A stretch of DNA of 45,152 nt from Rubripirellula sp. (GCA_029245125.1 JAQWPZ010000014.1:1-45152); one strand, 5' to 3'; counted from the first letter of the stretch, positions 8,639 through 18,105 are shown. Translations and numbers: made by a program. Notes: a model not told the origin generated them from the sequence alone.

Positions 8639-9826
8639 CTAGTTTCCGGAAGCGCGTCCCACCTCGAGCGTTAGTCCGAGTCGGGTTCCATCACGCAGAA
8701 CCCACAAACGCACTCGTTCGCCCGGCATCGTTTGGGCAACCGCATCACGAAGGGAATTGAAGTCGGTCACTTCGTCCTCGCCAAATTCGACGATAACGTC
8801 GTCGACTTTGACTCCACATCGCTCTGCCGGTGAACCTGGAGCGACATATGACACAATCGCCTGCGGTGCTTTGGCGTCGCCGCGGACACCAATGACAGGT
8901 TTGAAACCAGGCAGATAACCCCATGCTTCACCCGCCTGCATGCGATCCCAGGAGACATCGTAATGATCGATCGGAACGTGCAAGTTATCCGCCACGTCAT
9001 TTCCGATCCGGCTATGGACTGCGATCAATTTTCCCGACAGATCGAACAGCGGCCCGCCACTGTCGCCACCGACGAGGGCACAATCCGTAACGATCGCCGA
9101 ATCGCTGACCGCCAAAATCCGTCCGATCCTCGTCACGGGTCCACGGCGGCGGTCGTAACCACCGGGATGACCAGTCGCGACGCACCACATACCGGGCACC
9201 AAGTCTTCACTCGCCCCGAGCGAGGCGAATGGGTAGGGCTGTCCGTTATTCTGGCCAGCTTCAATCTTGATCAGCCCGGCGTCGACGTGGCGATTCATAC
9301 CAAGCGTCTTTGCTTTGACTCGCATCCCGTTGGACAAGGTCACCATCGCCACGCGGCCCGGACGCATCGCGACGTGGGCAGCGGTCAGAATGTAGCCGTC
9401 AGCGGTGACGATCACGCCCCCGCCCTGCGCTGGACCAATTTGAACGCTCACTGCGCAAGAAACCGCGGCATCCGCCACTCTTCGCTGCTGGTCTTCTAAC
9501 TTCCTCAGTTGATCGATGGTTGCCGGCATACCTCCTTTTTCAAACAGGCGAACTAACTCCGTCGCCACCTGAACCTCCGTCCCAGCGGAACCGCCCTCGG
9601 CGGCAGAGGCTGGAATTTTGGAAGGGGCAGTATCTCCTGATGAAGCTGCCTGTTCCGCTGGCGAATCGGGAGCAATGACCTCCTGGGCCGAGCTGACGCC
9701 GTAGCCCGACAAACAAAGCAAGGTAAGAAGGGCGGCGCGGGATACCCAGACCGCAGCGTAGTCGGCGGGAAGGGTGCTAATTGTTCGAATTCTCGCCAAA
9801 ATCGGCCTGGGGTAGCTCAAACGCAA
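8639..9826 (-). CDS. HtrA/DegP-type trypsin-like protease with one PDZ domain
   Basis: This is an exported serine protease. From TTG 9826 it has 395 residues with an N-terminal hydrophobic leader ending near VSSAQ, an Ala/Ser-rich linker and a short helical segment (~85-120). The trypsin domain has an intact triad: His in LTAAHV (~151), Asp in DAGLIKI (~182) and Ser in GGDSGGPLFD (~256). One PDZ domain follows (~311-390: GVR, GSPAERCGVKVDDVI). HtrA enzymes degrade misfolded envelope proteins. No ATG lies in frame after 10066, and that one would overlap the divergent gene at 9883. TTG 9826 has GAGG 5 nt upstream; TTG 9799 or GTG 9880 are alternatives. The degenerate HtrA follows 50 nt downstream. 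Confidence 0.83.
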   Translation of the reverse strand: MRLSYPRPILARIRTISTLPADYAAVWVSRAALLTLLCLSGYGVSSAQEVIAPDSPAEQAASSGDTAPSKIPASAAEGGSAGTEVQVATELVRLFEKGGMPATIDQLRKLEDQQRRVADAAVSCAVSVQIGPAQGGGVIVTADGYILTAAHVAMRPGRVAMVTLSNGMRVKAKTLGMNRHVDAGLIKIEAGQNNGQPYPFASLGASEDLVPGMWCVATGHPGGYDRRRGPVTRIGRILAVSDSAIVTDCALVGGDSGGPLFDLSGKLIAVHSRIGNDVADNLHVPIDHYDVSWDRMQAGEAWGYLPGFKPVIGVRGDAKAPQAIVSYVAPGSPAERCGVKVDDVIVEFGEDEVTDFNSLRDAVAQTMPGERVRLWVLRDGTRLGLTLEVGRASGN

Positions 9827-9882
9827 AACTGCCTCGCTCCGTATAGTGGTGCTTATATCCAGCAAACTTATTGTAGCCACTA

Positions 9883-10854
9883 ATGAGCCAATCGGAAAAA
9901 GTGACTCTCTATCGTAGAAAACCGACAACTTCACCCAAAGTTTCGCCCCACTCTGGTGCCACCATTTCCGATTTGTCGGGTGCTCTGGTGTTTGGTTGCG
10001 GCTATTTGGGCAAATCGGTTGCCGAATCTCTGCTTGTTTCGGGGACTCGCGTGTGGGCGACCACACGCAACCGAGGAAAGGCTGGCCAACTCAGCGAGGC
10101 CGGATTTGAGCCGATCATCGCCGATTGGTGCGAACCGACCACACTGCAAGATCTACCCCGGGTAGGCCGGGTGCTAGTGGCCGTCAGCTACGACCGAACT
10201 AGTTCACAGTCGCGCCGGCAATCGCAAGTCGGCGGCCTCGCCAACCTTCTCGACAAACTCCACCCCACCACTCAAATCTGCTACATCAGCACGACCGGTG
10301 TTTATCATCAGACGGATGGCAGCTGGATCGACGAATCCTCCCCGACCTCCCCGCAGCGAGCTGGTGGAAAGGCCCATCTGGAAGCCGAGGCCTGCCTGAC
10401 AGCGGCGAGTGCGACCGGGCAGCGAACCATCCTGCGTCTGTCCGGAATCTATGGCCCAGGCCGTGTTCCCCGTGCAGCAGACGTCATCGCAGGAAAGCCG
10501 ATCGCGTCGATGCAGGAGGGCTACTTGAATTTGATTCACGTCCAGGATGCAGCTCACGCCGTCATTGAATCGTGGAATACACAACCCCACTCGCTCTATT
10601 TAGTGAGTGATGACCAACCGGTTCGTCGCGGCGATTTTTACGGTGAAATCGCGAAACAAACCAAGTCACCGGAACCTCAGTTTGTGATCCCTGAATCCGA
10701 TTCACCCAAATCAGCCCGATCGGAGAGCAATAAGCGAATTCGCAATTCACGAATGAAATCTGATTTGATTCCCACCCTCCGCTTTCCGAGCTACCGCGAA
10801 GGCCTGGCTCAGACATTGGCGGCTGCCACCTTGGACACCAAACCAACGAACTGA
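9883..10854 (+). CDS. Atypical extended SDR / NAD-dependent epimerase-like protein
   Basis: The protein has a Rossmann fold with GCGYLG (38-43) as the nucleotide-binding loop, then a central strand CYISTTGVY (~130-138) and LRLSGIYGPGR (~185), typical of the YeeZ-like branch of NAD(P)-dependent epimerase/dehydratases. The usual catalytic YxxxK is not found where expected (RAGGKAHLEAEA), which fits this branch, whose activity is poorly known. The ~33 residues before the Rossmann strand are Ser/Thr/Pro-rich with no leader character, so translation may begin later. It is transcribed divergently from the HtrA gene, 56 nt away. Confidence 0.78.
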   Translation: MSQSEKVTLYRRKPTTSPKVSPHSGATISDLSGALVFGCGYLGKSVAESLLVSGTRVWATTRNRGKAGQLSEAGFEPIIADWCEPTTLQDLPRVGRVLVAVSYDRTSSQSRRQSQVGGLANLLDKLHPTTQICYISTTGVYHQTDGSWIDESSPTSPQRAGGKAHLEAEACLTAASATGQRTILRLSGIYGPGRVPRAADVIAGKPIASMQEGYLNLIHVQDAAHAVIESWNTQPHSLYLVSDDQPVRRGDFYGEIAKQTKSPEPQFVIPESDSPKSARSESNKRIRNSRMKSDLIPTLRFPSYREGLAQTLAAATLDTKPTN

Positions 10855-11207
10855 CATGCGATCCGGGGCCACAGAAAATCCCGACAAACCGACCAGGATT
10901 CGTCCCGGATACAACGTTTTCGCTGATCCATCGCCAGCTTCAAGCAGACTTTAGAGAGCGAACGGGTCGCGGCCGACAACTGACGAAAGCAGACAGTCAG
11001 CTCGCGAAAATTGCACGCACTTACTTCTTCGGTCACGAATCAGTCCATTCAACGCGTTTGCAATGCGTTTAACCGCGTTTGCAACACGTTTAGCCGAGGA
11101 TTCAGGTCAACCGGGGGAATTGGATAGAAAGCAAGTGGGTGCTGGCCTAACAATCTCCAGCTCGTACAATGAAGTTTCTACTAACAGCGATCTCTCACCT
11201 GTTCATC
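10855..11207. other. Intergenic region with a 21-bp duplication
   Basis: This 353-nt stretch between two plus-strand genes holds no convincing gene. The one structured element is the duplication at 11053-11094. The next open frame extends back to 11169, so a few codons at the right edge could be coding. Confidence 0.5.
11053..11094. repeat. 21-bp imperfect tandem duplication
   Basis: CGCGTTTGCAATGCGTTTAAC is followed directly by CGCGTTTGCAACACGTTTAGC (18 of 21 identical). Within each copy GTTT recurs, giving a finer periodicity. Confidence 0.8.
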
Positions 11208-12008
11208 ATGATTGACAGAAAACCGATTTTCCCGGGCATCATCGAGCTCAATTTCCAAGCTGGTGAAGTGCTTGGTTGCAATGTCTATCTTGTCTACGAC
11301 GCAAACGAGTGGTTGCTGATCGATATCGGCTATGAGGAAACGGTCGAAGATTTCATTGAGATCATTCGACAGCTCGATTTCCCTTTTTCCCAGTGCAAGA
11401 CGGTGATCGCGACCCACGCCGATGTGGACCACATTCAAGGCCTGGCCAAAGCGAAACAAACGCTAAAGACCTCGGTGACAGCGCATGCGAACGCTGTCAA
11501 ACCCTTGGAAACGGGTGACACGCTCATCACGCTCGCCGAGATTGAAGCTCAGGATCTAAAGCTTTCGATGCCACCGGTGAAAATCGAGCATCAGGTCCAG
11601 GACGGGGACACCATCACTGTTGGGTCTCTCGAACTCGAAGTTTGGCACACGCCAGGCCACACCGACAGCCAATTGGCGTTTCGTGTCGGGGACGTTTTGA
11701 TGAGTGGTGACAACATTTACCGCGATGGCTGTATCGGGGCGATTGACGCCCACCATGGAAGCGACATCAAGGCATTCGTCAGCTCGCTTGAGCGGATCCG
11801 CGATAGCGACGTGAAGTGGCTAGCTCCTAGCCACGGCCCGATCTTCCGTAACGATCCGGAACTGTTGGATAAGACGATCCAGCGAGTGAAAGGGTATCTA
11901 CAAATGGCTGATTTCGGCACACTCGCCGACCGTTGGCCCCTAATGGATCAGTGGGACGAGGAAGTTGCTGAAGGGCGACTCCCCGAAGGACTCCAGCCAT
12001 TAAAATAG
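11208..12008 (+). CDS. MBL-fold metallo-hydrolase
   Basis: This metallo-beta-lactamase-fold protein of ~266 residues resembles the glyoxalase II-like group. The metal motif reads THADVDH (His70, Asp72, Asp74, His75), so the second His of canonical HxHxDH is Asp. Later ligands are visible in WHTPGHT (~147), GDNIYRDG (~168) and SHGPIF (~208). The last ~35 residues (LADRWPLMDQWDEEVAEG) are a helical tail. It is probably cytoplasmic, as no leader is seen from ATG 11208. The open frame also allows ATG 11169, giving a 13-residue hydrophobic extension. Neither start has a good Shine-Dalgarno. Function beyond the fold cannot be given. Confidence 0.8.
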   Translation: MIDRKPIFPGIIELNFQAGEVLGCNVYLVYDANEWLLIDIGYEETVEDFIEIIRQLDFPFSQCKTVIATHADVDHIQGLAKAKQTLKTSVTAHANAVKPLETGDTLITLAEIEAQDLKLSMPPVKIEHQVQDGDTITVGSLELEVWHTPGHTDSQLAFRVGDVLMSGDNIYRDGCIGAIDAHHGSDIKAFVSSLERIRDSDVKWLAPSHGPIFRNDPELLDKTIQRVKGYLQMADFGTLADRWPLMDQWDEEVAEGRLPEGLQPLK

Positions 12009-12122
12009 CGGTGTGCCGGGACGGCAGGATGACGATTATCCATCGCGGCGGGATCGAATTATCATAGGGCAAGGCGACTGAGGGCCAAGCACCCAGATTC
12101 CCACGCTAAACTGCAAAGCCTT

Positions 12123-13142
12123 ATGACCCGTCAGCTCTCCTCCACCGATGTTGAATTCGTGGAAAAACTGTTTCTTGGAATCGACGTCGGTGGTACCAAC
12201 GTCAAGTTGGGATTGGTCGATGCGGGGGGAACCGTGCACCGTCGTGGCACGACCCCAACACCCGCCCTGGGCACACCGCAACGCATCTTTGACTTTGCTA
12301 TGCAATTCGCCATGCAACAGCTTGAAGATCTGGCTCGCTCGCAAAGTGATCTCGCAGGGGTTGGGTTAGCCGTGCCCGGTGTACTCGACACGCGAGCGTT
12401 TGAACTTCGGGAAGTCGTCAATCTGCCGGGATGGCATGGTCAACCGTTGCTCAAGCTTCTCTGCAGTGCCTCTAGCCTTCCCTCCGCTGTCGTCAACGAT
12501 GCTAACTCGGCAGCCTATGCGGAACACACCTCGCGTGCATTAGGAAATCGCTCCTTAGCATTGATCACACTCGGAACCGGCATCGGTTGCGGCTTGGTGG
12601 TCAACGGCAGTCCCTATGGCGGTGACCACGGGTGCGCGGGTGAACTCGGCCACATTGCCATTCGCTTCGATGACGATGCCCTGCCCTGCACCTGCGGTAG
12701 TCGTGGCCATTTGGAATCCTACGCAGGCGCCGGCGGGTTGATCAAGCGTTTACGATCTGCCATCGCCACAGAGGGACCGAGCCATTTCACGGCGGAATTG
12801 TTGTCGGATCATGTCACTCCATTGGACATCGCAGCGGAGGCCGAAAATGGTTCTCAAATCTGCCAGCAATTAATCGACGAGTCGGCTCAATACGTCGGGC
12901 AAGCGATTGGCATGATCGGCCAAGTGATCGATCCCGAAGTCGTTCTGCTCGGAGGCGCAATGACGTTTGGTGGCAATGCAACGAATACGGGGCGGCGTTT
13001 CTTGGAACGTGTTCGCGATACCGTCAAAGCCACCACTCTCGTGCAAGTTGGAACTAATATGCAAGTTGATTTCGCCACACTCGGCAACGACGCCGGTGTG
13101 CTGGGAGCAGCGATGATCGCAAAACAGGTATCTCAGCCGTGA
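12123..13142 (+). CDS. ROK-family sugar kinase
   Basis: This 339-residue ROK kinase phosphorylates a hexose, classically glucose or N-acetyl-hexosamine, with ATP. The phosphate-binding loop GIDVGGTNVKLG sits at ~19-30. The sugar-binding and catalytic region includes VVNDANSAAYAEH and LGTGIGCGLV. The ROK signature with zinc ligands is GELGHIAI ... CTCGSRGHLE (~176-200), and LLGGAM lies near the C-terminus. The stop overlaps the GTG of the following NagB/PIG-L fusion by 4 nt (GTGA), so translational coupling is likely. This context favours an amino-sugar substrate over glucose, but that is an inference. An N-terminal extension of ~17 residues precedes the first strand. Confidence 0.92.
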   Translation: MTRQLSSTDVEFVEKLFLGIDVGGTNVKLGLVDAGGTVHRRGTTPTPALGTPQRIFDFAMQFAMQQLEDLARSQSDLAGVGLAVPGVLDTRAFELREVVNLPGWHGQPLLKLLCSASSLPSAVVNDANSAAYAEHTSRALGNRSLALITLGTGIGCGLVVNGSPYGGDHGCAGELGHIAIRFDDDALPCTCGSRGHLESYAGAGGLIKRLRSAIATEGPSHFTAELLSDHVTPLDIAAEAENGSQICQQLIDESAQYVGQAIGMIGQVIDPEVVLLGGAMTFGGNATNTGRRFLERVRDTVKATTLVQVGTNMQVDFATLGNDAGVLGAAMIAKQVSQP

Positions 13143-15064
13143 ATAGCCACCCGAACGAACGAGTCCCTTGCCGCATCTTCACACGCGCGTCCGATGCGAG
13201 CGTTGCAGCCGCGAAGGAAATAGCAGAACTGATTCGGACCAATGCCAAGCAAGGCAAAACATGCGTGCTCGGTCTCGTTGCTGGATCATCGCCCGCGAAT
13301 GTCTACAACGAATTGGTGCGAATGCATCGCGATGAGGGACTTTCATTCGCGAACGTGATTACGTTCAATTTGACCGAATACTTTCCGATGCAACCGTTCG
13401 AACTTCAGAGCATCGCGAGGTTCATGCATGAACACCTATTCGATCACGTGGACATTCAACCAAGTAATGTTCATATTCCAGACGGATCCGCGCCCAGAGA
13501 CGAGGTGAATACTTTTTGTCAGCAATACGAGCAACAGATCCGTGATGCTGGCGGGATCGATATTCAGTTGGTCGGTGTAAGCCGTACGGGACACATCGGA
13601 TTGAACGAGCCCGGCTCTGACCGAGCATCAAGGACCCGAATGATCACGCTTGATCGTGTCACGCGAACTGATGCTGCCAGCGATTTCTTCGGTGCCGAGA
13701 ATGTCCCAAGATACGGAATCACGGTAGGTGTTGGCACCATCTTAGAATCGCGACGCATTTTGGTTTTGGCCTACGGCGAGGGAAAGGCCGAAATCGTCTC
13801 TCGAACCGTCGAAGGCTATGTCAATTCATCCGTCCCAGCGACTTTCATCCAGGATCATCCGAACGCTTGCTTTTTGCTGGACGATGCCGCTGCATCGACG
13901 TTAACAAGGATTCAATCTCCTTGGCTGCTGGGCGAAGTCACCTGGGATGATCAGATCACACGACGAGCTGTCATCGACTTGGCGGAAGGTGTCGGCAAAG
14001 CAATTCTGAAATTGACCGACGCAGATTACAACGAACACGGCTTGCAAGACTTACTGGCCGCTCACGGAAGTGCTTACGACATCAATTTGCGAGTCTTTCG
14101 ACATCTTCAATCGACCATCATCGGCTGGCCAGGCGGGAAACCAAAGCATGCCAAACAAATCGGGGACCGTCCCGGCCATCGTGATGATATTTACCCAAAG
14201 CGAGTGATACTGTTCTCTCCCCATCCCGATGATGATGTCATCTCCATGGGCGGGACGCTGATTCGATTGGTCGACCAAAAGCACGAAGTCCACATCGCTT
14301 ATCAAACCTCCGGCAACATCGCTGTCTTTGATGAAGACGCATTACGGTTTGCCGAGTTCGTTGAAGATTTCTGTCGTGAATTCAAAATTCAAGCGGAGGG
14401 CTTAAGCCAGCTTCAATCCCATATCGATGAATTCCTTCGGAATAAAAAATCAGGCCAGATCGACAGCACGCAGATGCAACAGCTCAAGGGCCTCATTCGC
14501 CGTGGAGAGGCCCGCGAAGGAGCTCGCTGCTGCGGCGTCACCGATGACCAGTTGCACTTTTTAGATCTGCCCTTCTATCAAACCGGTCGAATCAAAAAGA
14601 GCCCGATTTCAGAAAAAGACATCGAGATCACGGTCGACCTGATGCGGCGAGTCAAACCCCATCAGATTTACGCCGCCGGCGATCTCTCTGATCCACACGG
14701 TACACACCGAACCTGCCTCTCCGTCATCTTGCAATCCTGTCTCGTTTGTCAAAACGATCCTTGGTACGAAGCCTGTGCGGTTTGGCTCTACCGTGGAGCG
14801 TGGCAGGAATGGGCACCAAGCGAGATTGACATGGCGGTCCCGCTCAGTCCGCAGGAAGTAGAAAGAAAACGAGTCGCGATTTTCAAACATGAATCGCAAA
14901 AAGACCGCGCGTTGTTCCCTGGATCGGATGTCCGGGAATTCTGGCAGCGTGCAGAAGCGCGTAATGCTGACACCGCGGGTCGATACGATTCGCTTGGCAT
15001 GGCCGAATATGCAGCCATCGAAGGTTTTGTTCGTTGGGACGGTAAGTCTGGAATCGAGCTCTAA
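13139..15064 (+). CDS. NagB-like (glucosamine-6-phosphate deaminase family) / PIG-L deacetylase fusion
   Basis: This 641-residue two-domain protein starts at GTG inside the ROK stop. Residues ~10-270 match the glucosamine-6-phosphate deaminase fold (VLGLVAGSSP, VITFNLTEYFPM, GHIGLNEPGS, RYGITVGVGTIL). At the position of the E. coli NagB general base Asp72 (FNxDEY) it has Thr79, and at Asp141 (DGHIAFNEP) it has Thr150. His152 and Glu157 are kept. Residues ~350-620 form a PIG-L/LmbE Zn-dependent N-deacetylase with HPDDD (362-366) and DPHGTH (518-523). Such NagB-LmbE fusions are, to my knowledge, found in planctomycetes and Bacteroidetes. A kinase-deacetylase-deaminase route from GlcNAc is an attractive reading, but the altered acid residues make the deaminase half doubtful. 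Confidence 0.87.
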   Translation: MNSHPNERVPCRIFTRASDASVAAAKEIAELIRTNAKQGKTCVLGLVAGSSPANVYNELVRMHRDEGLSFANVITFNLTEYFPMQPFELQSIARFMHEHLFDHVDIQPSNVHIPDGSAPRDEVNTFCQQYEQQIRDAGGIDIQLVGVSRTGHIGLNEPGSDRASRTRMITLDRVTRTDAASDFFGAENVPRYGITVGVGTILESRRILVLAYGEGKAEIVSRTVEGYVNSSVPATFIQDHPNACFLLDDAAASTLTRIQSPWLLGEVTWDDQITRRAVIDLAEGVGKAILKLTDADYNEHGLQDLLAAHGSAYDINLRVFRHLQSTIIGWPGGKPKHAKQIGDRPGHRDDIYPKRVILFSPHPDDDVISMGGTLIRLVDQKHEVHIAYQTSGNIAVFDEDALRFAEFVEDFCREFKIQAEGLSQLQSHIDEFLRNKKSGQIDSTQMQQLKGLIRRGEAREGARCCGVTDDQLHFLDLPFYQTGRIKKSPISEKDIEITVDLMRRVKPHQIYAAGDLSDPHGTHRTCLSVILQSCLVCQNDPWYEACAVWLYRGAWQEWAPSEIDMAVPLSPQEVERKRVAIFKHESQKDRALFPGSDVREFWQRAEARNADTAGRYDSLGMAEYAAIEGFVRWDGKSGIEL

Positions 15065-15105
15065 ACCATCGCCCCACTTCTCCCTAAACTCCTCAACGGT
15101 GGATC

Positions 15106-17445
15106 ATGATCACGACCAGTCGTCGCCTCGCTTTGAAACTAATCGGACTCGGCAGCGCTGCACTGGGAATCGGCCGACAAGTAGGAGTCGCTCAGCAGGC
15201 GACTCCCCAAGCCACTCCAAGCGATAAACCGTCGACCACCATTTCCTGGTCAAACACACATGATCGGGTTTGGCTCAACGGCCAGATCTGGGCCAATCCA
15301 ATGGAAGATTGGCGAGTCATCAACGGCGCTGCTGAATGTCAAAGCAAAGGTGGCGACCGAAATCTGCAATTGATCACGCATCAAGTCACCGATGCGGACG
15401 GCACCATCGAAATGGAAGTCACCGTCCAGCAAATCGAACCGGGCAAACGTGACGGTGGTGTCGGATTCCGCGTCGGCAATCGCAGTGAATTAAACGAATA
15501 TCGCAGCAATAGCTTTTCCGGTGGTGGCGTTGAGGCTGGATTAGAAGCTGGAAAGATGATCTTGGGACGTCAACAATCCGCACTCGACATCGATTGGTCG
15601 CGACCCCTGAAACTGAAATTACAGGGCAAGCCTGATCGTGGTCGCTACCTTTTAACATTGACGGTCATCGATCCTGCCAAGGATGACGGGGTGCTGGGAC
15701 AACTGACCCAATCGGTCGCTGCCGATTCCATCCTAGGAAACGTAGCTTTAGTCAATAACTTCGAAGCAACCAAAAACAAAGTCCAAGGCTCTCGCTATCG
15801 ATTCAACGACTGGATTGTGGAAGGGACAGCATTCACCGAAGACTTGAGTCGCACATTCGGACCAATTCTGTGGTCCATGTATTCGCTGAGTGATTCACGC
15901 AGCGATGAAGGCTTCGTATTGAAGATGAGCGCCCTGACTGGCCCACTCGGCAAACAGGACAACCAGCAAGTCGAACTGGTCGTTCAACGAGATACAGGAT
16001 GGCAGTCGCTGGGAAAAGCAGAACTCGATTCAGATGCCTGGACCGCAACGTTTCGAATCCCCAACTGGGACGAGACCGCCGAGACACCCTATCGGTTGAT
16101 CTATCGCGAGCGGGGAATCGATGGTGCGGAGAATGAGTCGACGTGGTCCGGCAAAATCAAACCCAACCCCAGCGGCCGACCGCTCCGCATTGGCTCACTA
16201 ACTTGCCAAAACCATTACGGTTTTCCCTACGAGCCCGTCGCGAACAATTTGCTAAGACTCGACCCTGATCTGCTCTACTTTTCGGGCGATCAGCTGTACG
16301 AGAGCCATGGCGGCTATGGACTAATTCGAGAACCGGCCGACGCAGCGATTCTGAACTATCTTCGCAAGTACTACATGTTTGGATGGGCATTCCGTGAAGC
16401 GATGCGGGACCGACCAACACTTTGCCTTCCCGACGACCATGACGTTTTCCAAGGGAATATCTGGGGAGAAGGGGGTGCTCCCATGGATGTTCAAACCGGA
16501 GGTGCTTCCTCCAACGGCGGATACCGCGAGCCAGCCAGAATGGTCAACGTGGTGCATAAGACCAACGTCGCGCACCACCCCGACTATGCCGACCCAACCC
16601 CCGTTCAACAAGGCATCAGTGTCTATTACGGCGATATGGTTTACGGAGGTGTCGGTTTCGTCATCCTAGGAGACCGCCAGTGGAAAAGCGGCCCCCAACG
16701 AGTCGATACCGGCAGTGGCCGAGCTGACCATGTCCGCGATCCCGACTTCGATACTCGCACCCTCGACAAACCTGGCTTGGTGTTGCTCGGGGAGCGGCAA
16801 GAAGCGTTCTTGGAGCGGTGGACCAGCGATTGGCGTGGCCACTCGATGAAGATTGTGCTCAGTCAAACCGTATTCGCCGGTGCTGCGACCCACCACGGTC
16901 GATACGATGGCTACCTCAAAGCCGATCTCGACTCAGGCGGCTGGCCGCAAACAGCCCGCGACCGAGCGATCAAAATTCTTGCTAAAGGCATGCCACTGCA
17001 CCTCAATGGGGATCAACACCTGTCGTCCCTTCTGCAGTATGGCGTCGATTCGCAGCGGGATGGGTTTTGGTCATTCTGCTCTCCCGCTATTTCGGCAGGA
17101 TACCCACGCTGGTGGCGACCAGACGAATTAGGGATGCCACACAAAAACCGTCCCCAACATGGCCTCGAAAATACCGGGGAATATCAGGATGGACTCGGCA
17201 ACAAAATTTACGTTTACGCAGTCGGCAATCCTGAGGTAGGCACGAAAAAGAACCGCTATGAGAAAGCCCATCAAAAAGGCAGCGGTTTCGGGCTCGTCAC
17301 CGTCGACCCAGACGCAAAAACCTATACCATCGAATCGTTCCGATTCCTTATTGATGCCACCGATGGTGACCCGAACAACCAATTCCCCGGTTGGCCTGTC
17401 ACGCTACAGCAACGGGAAAATGCTGGCGAGAACGAGCTTGACTGA
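15106..17445 (+). CDS. Tat-exported PhoD-like phosphatase with concanavalin-like N-terminal domain
   Basis: The 779-residue protein opens with a twin-arginine leader (SRRLALK followed by a Gly/Ala/Leu core, cut near VAQQA). Residues ~48-240 form a beta-rich concanavalin/DUF1080-like domain, and ~255-345 an Ig-like domain. From ~350 on lies a PhoD-type metallophosphatase with FSGDQLYE (~393), LPDDHDVF (~441), ILGDRQW (~522) and LNGDQHLSS (~633), the expected metal-site series. PhoD enzymes carry their metals out via Tat, which agrees with the leader. It lies 41 nt after the NagB/PIG-L gene and 51 nt before the acyltransferase gene. It is the second PhoD-like protein with a lectin-like domain here; the other is at the left edge. 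Confidence 0.88.
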   Translation: MITTSRRLALKLIGLGSAALGIGRQVGVAQQATPQATPSDKPSTTISWSNTHDRVWLNGQIWANPMEDWRVINGAAECQSKGGDRNLQLITHQVTDADGTIEMEVTVQQIEPGKRDGGVGFRVGNRSELNEYRSNSFSGGGVEAGLEAGKMILGRQQSALDIDWSRPLKLKLQGKPDRGRYLLTLTVIDPAKDDGVLGQLTQSVAADSILGNVALVNNFEATKNKVQGSRYRFNDWIVEGTAFTEDLSRTFGPILWSMYSLSDSRSDEGFVLKMSALTGPLGKQDNQQVELVVQRDTGWQSLGKAELDSDAWTATFRIPNWDETAETPYRLIYRERGIDGAENESTWSGKIKPNPSGRPLRIGSLTCQNHYGFPYEPVANNLLRLDPDLLYFSGDQLYESHGGYGLIREPADAAILNYLRKYYMFGWAFREAMRDRPTLCLPDDHDVFQGNIWGEGGAPMDVQTGGASSNGGYREPARMVNVVHKTNVAHHPDYADPTPVQQGISVYYGDMVYGGVGFVILGDRQWKSGPQRVDTGSGRADHVRDPDFDTRTLDKPGLVLLGERQEAFLERWTSDWRGHSMKIVLSQTVFAGAATHHGRYDGYLKADLDSGGWPQTARDRAIKILAKGMPLHLNGDQHLSSLLQYGVDSQRDGFWSFCSPAISAGYPRWWRPDELGMPHKNRPQHGLENTGEYQDGLGNKIYVYAVGNPEVGTKKNRYEKAHQKGSGFGLVTVDPDAKTYTIESFRFLIDATDGDPNNQFPGWPVTLQQRENAGENELD

Positions 17446-17496
17446 TCGCATCGCATCGCGGCTTACGGGAATCCAATTGGTCGTTAGAATAGTGAC

Positions 17497-18105
17497 ATGA
17501 CATTTACCAGTCATGCGATCGTTCTGTTGGCAAAACTTTTCAGCGGCTTCACCGTGCGCTGGATTGATTGTCAACCCGATACATGCCAACGAATCTATTT
17601 TGCCAATCACACCAGCCACCTTGATGCGGTGGTCCTCTGGTCAGCCTTGCCTCGCGAATTGCGGCGTGTCACTCGACCGGTCGCAGCTAAAGATTATTGG
17701 TCCCGTGGATGGCTGAAGCCCCACATTGCGACAAGCTTCAATGCGTTACTCGTCGATCGCAAGGAGATCAAGGTTCACAAGAGCCCCATCGATAGCATGC
17801 TGAACCAGATGGGCGATATTTACTCGCTGATCATGTTTCCGGAGGGTGGTCGTTCATCCAGTGATGACGAAATGGGGAAATTTAAAAGCGGCCTGTACTA
17901 CATGGGTAAAAAGCGTCCGGATCTGGAACTCGTGCCTGTCTACATCGACAATGTCAATCGAATCCTGCCGCGTGGCGAGGTCTTGCCGGTCCCGTTGCTC
18001 AGTTGCATCACGATTGGACCACCGATCTTCCTTGAATCTGGTGAACCGAAAAAGGATTTCCTGGCCCGCGCTCGCGACGCGGTCCTTCAGCTAAAAGATC
18101 GTTGA
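17497..18105 (+). CDS. PlsC-like 1-acyl-glycerol-3-phosphate acyltransferase family protein
   Basis: At 202 residues this is a short PlsC-type acyltransferase. The catalytic block NHTSHLD (~37-43) matches the NHxSxxD motif, and MFPEGGRSS (~111-119) matches the FPEGTRS acceptor-binding motif; VPVYIDN follows as block IV. Such enzymes acylate lysophosphatidate or a related lipid at the inner membrane. The N-terminus has a short hydrophobic stretch but no clear transmembrane helix. The lipid substrate is unknown. It closes the plus-strand run that starts with the ROK kinase. No clear Shine-Dalgarno was seen at ATG 17497. Confidence 0.85.
   Translation: MTFTSHAIVLLAKLFSGFTVRWIDCQPDTCQRIYFANHTSHLDAVVLWSALPRELRRVTRPVAAKDYWSRGWLKPHIATSFNALLVDRKEIKVHKSPIDSMLNQMGDIYSLIMFPEGGRSSSDDEMGKFKSGLYYMGKKRPDLELVPVYIDNVNRILPRGEVLPVPLLSCITIGPPIFLESGEPKKDFLARARDAVLQLKDR

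Noticed and set aside
9770..9800. T-loop-like GTTCGAAT suggesting a tRNA
   Set aside because: No acceptor stem or anticodon arm could be paired around it; it lies at the 5' end of the HtrA gene.
9827..10066. Longer HtrA reading frame starting at ATG 10066
   Set aside because: It would overlap the divergent SDR gene by about 180 nt and put ~100 residues before the signal peptide.
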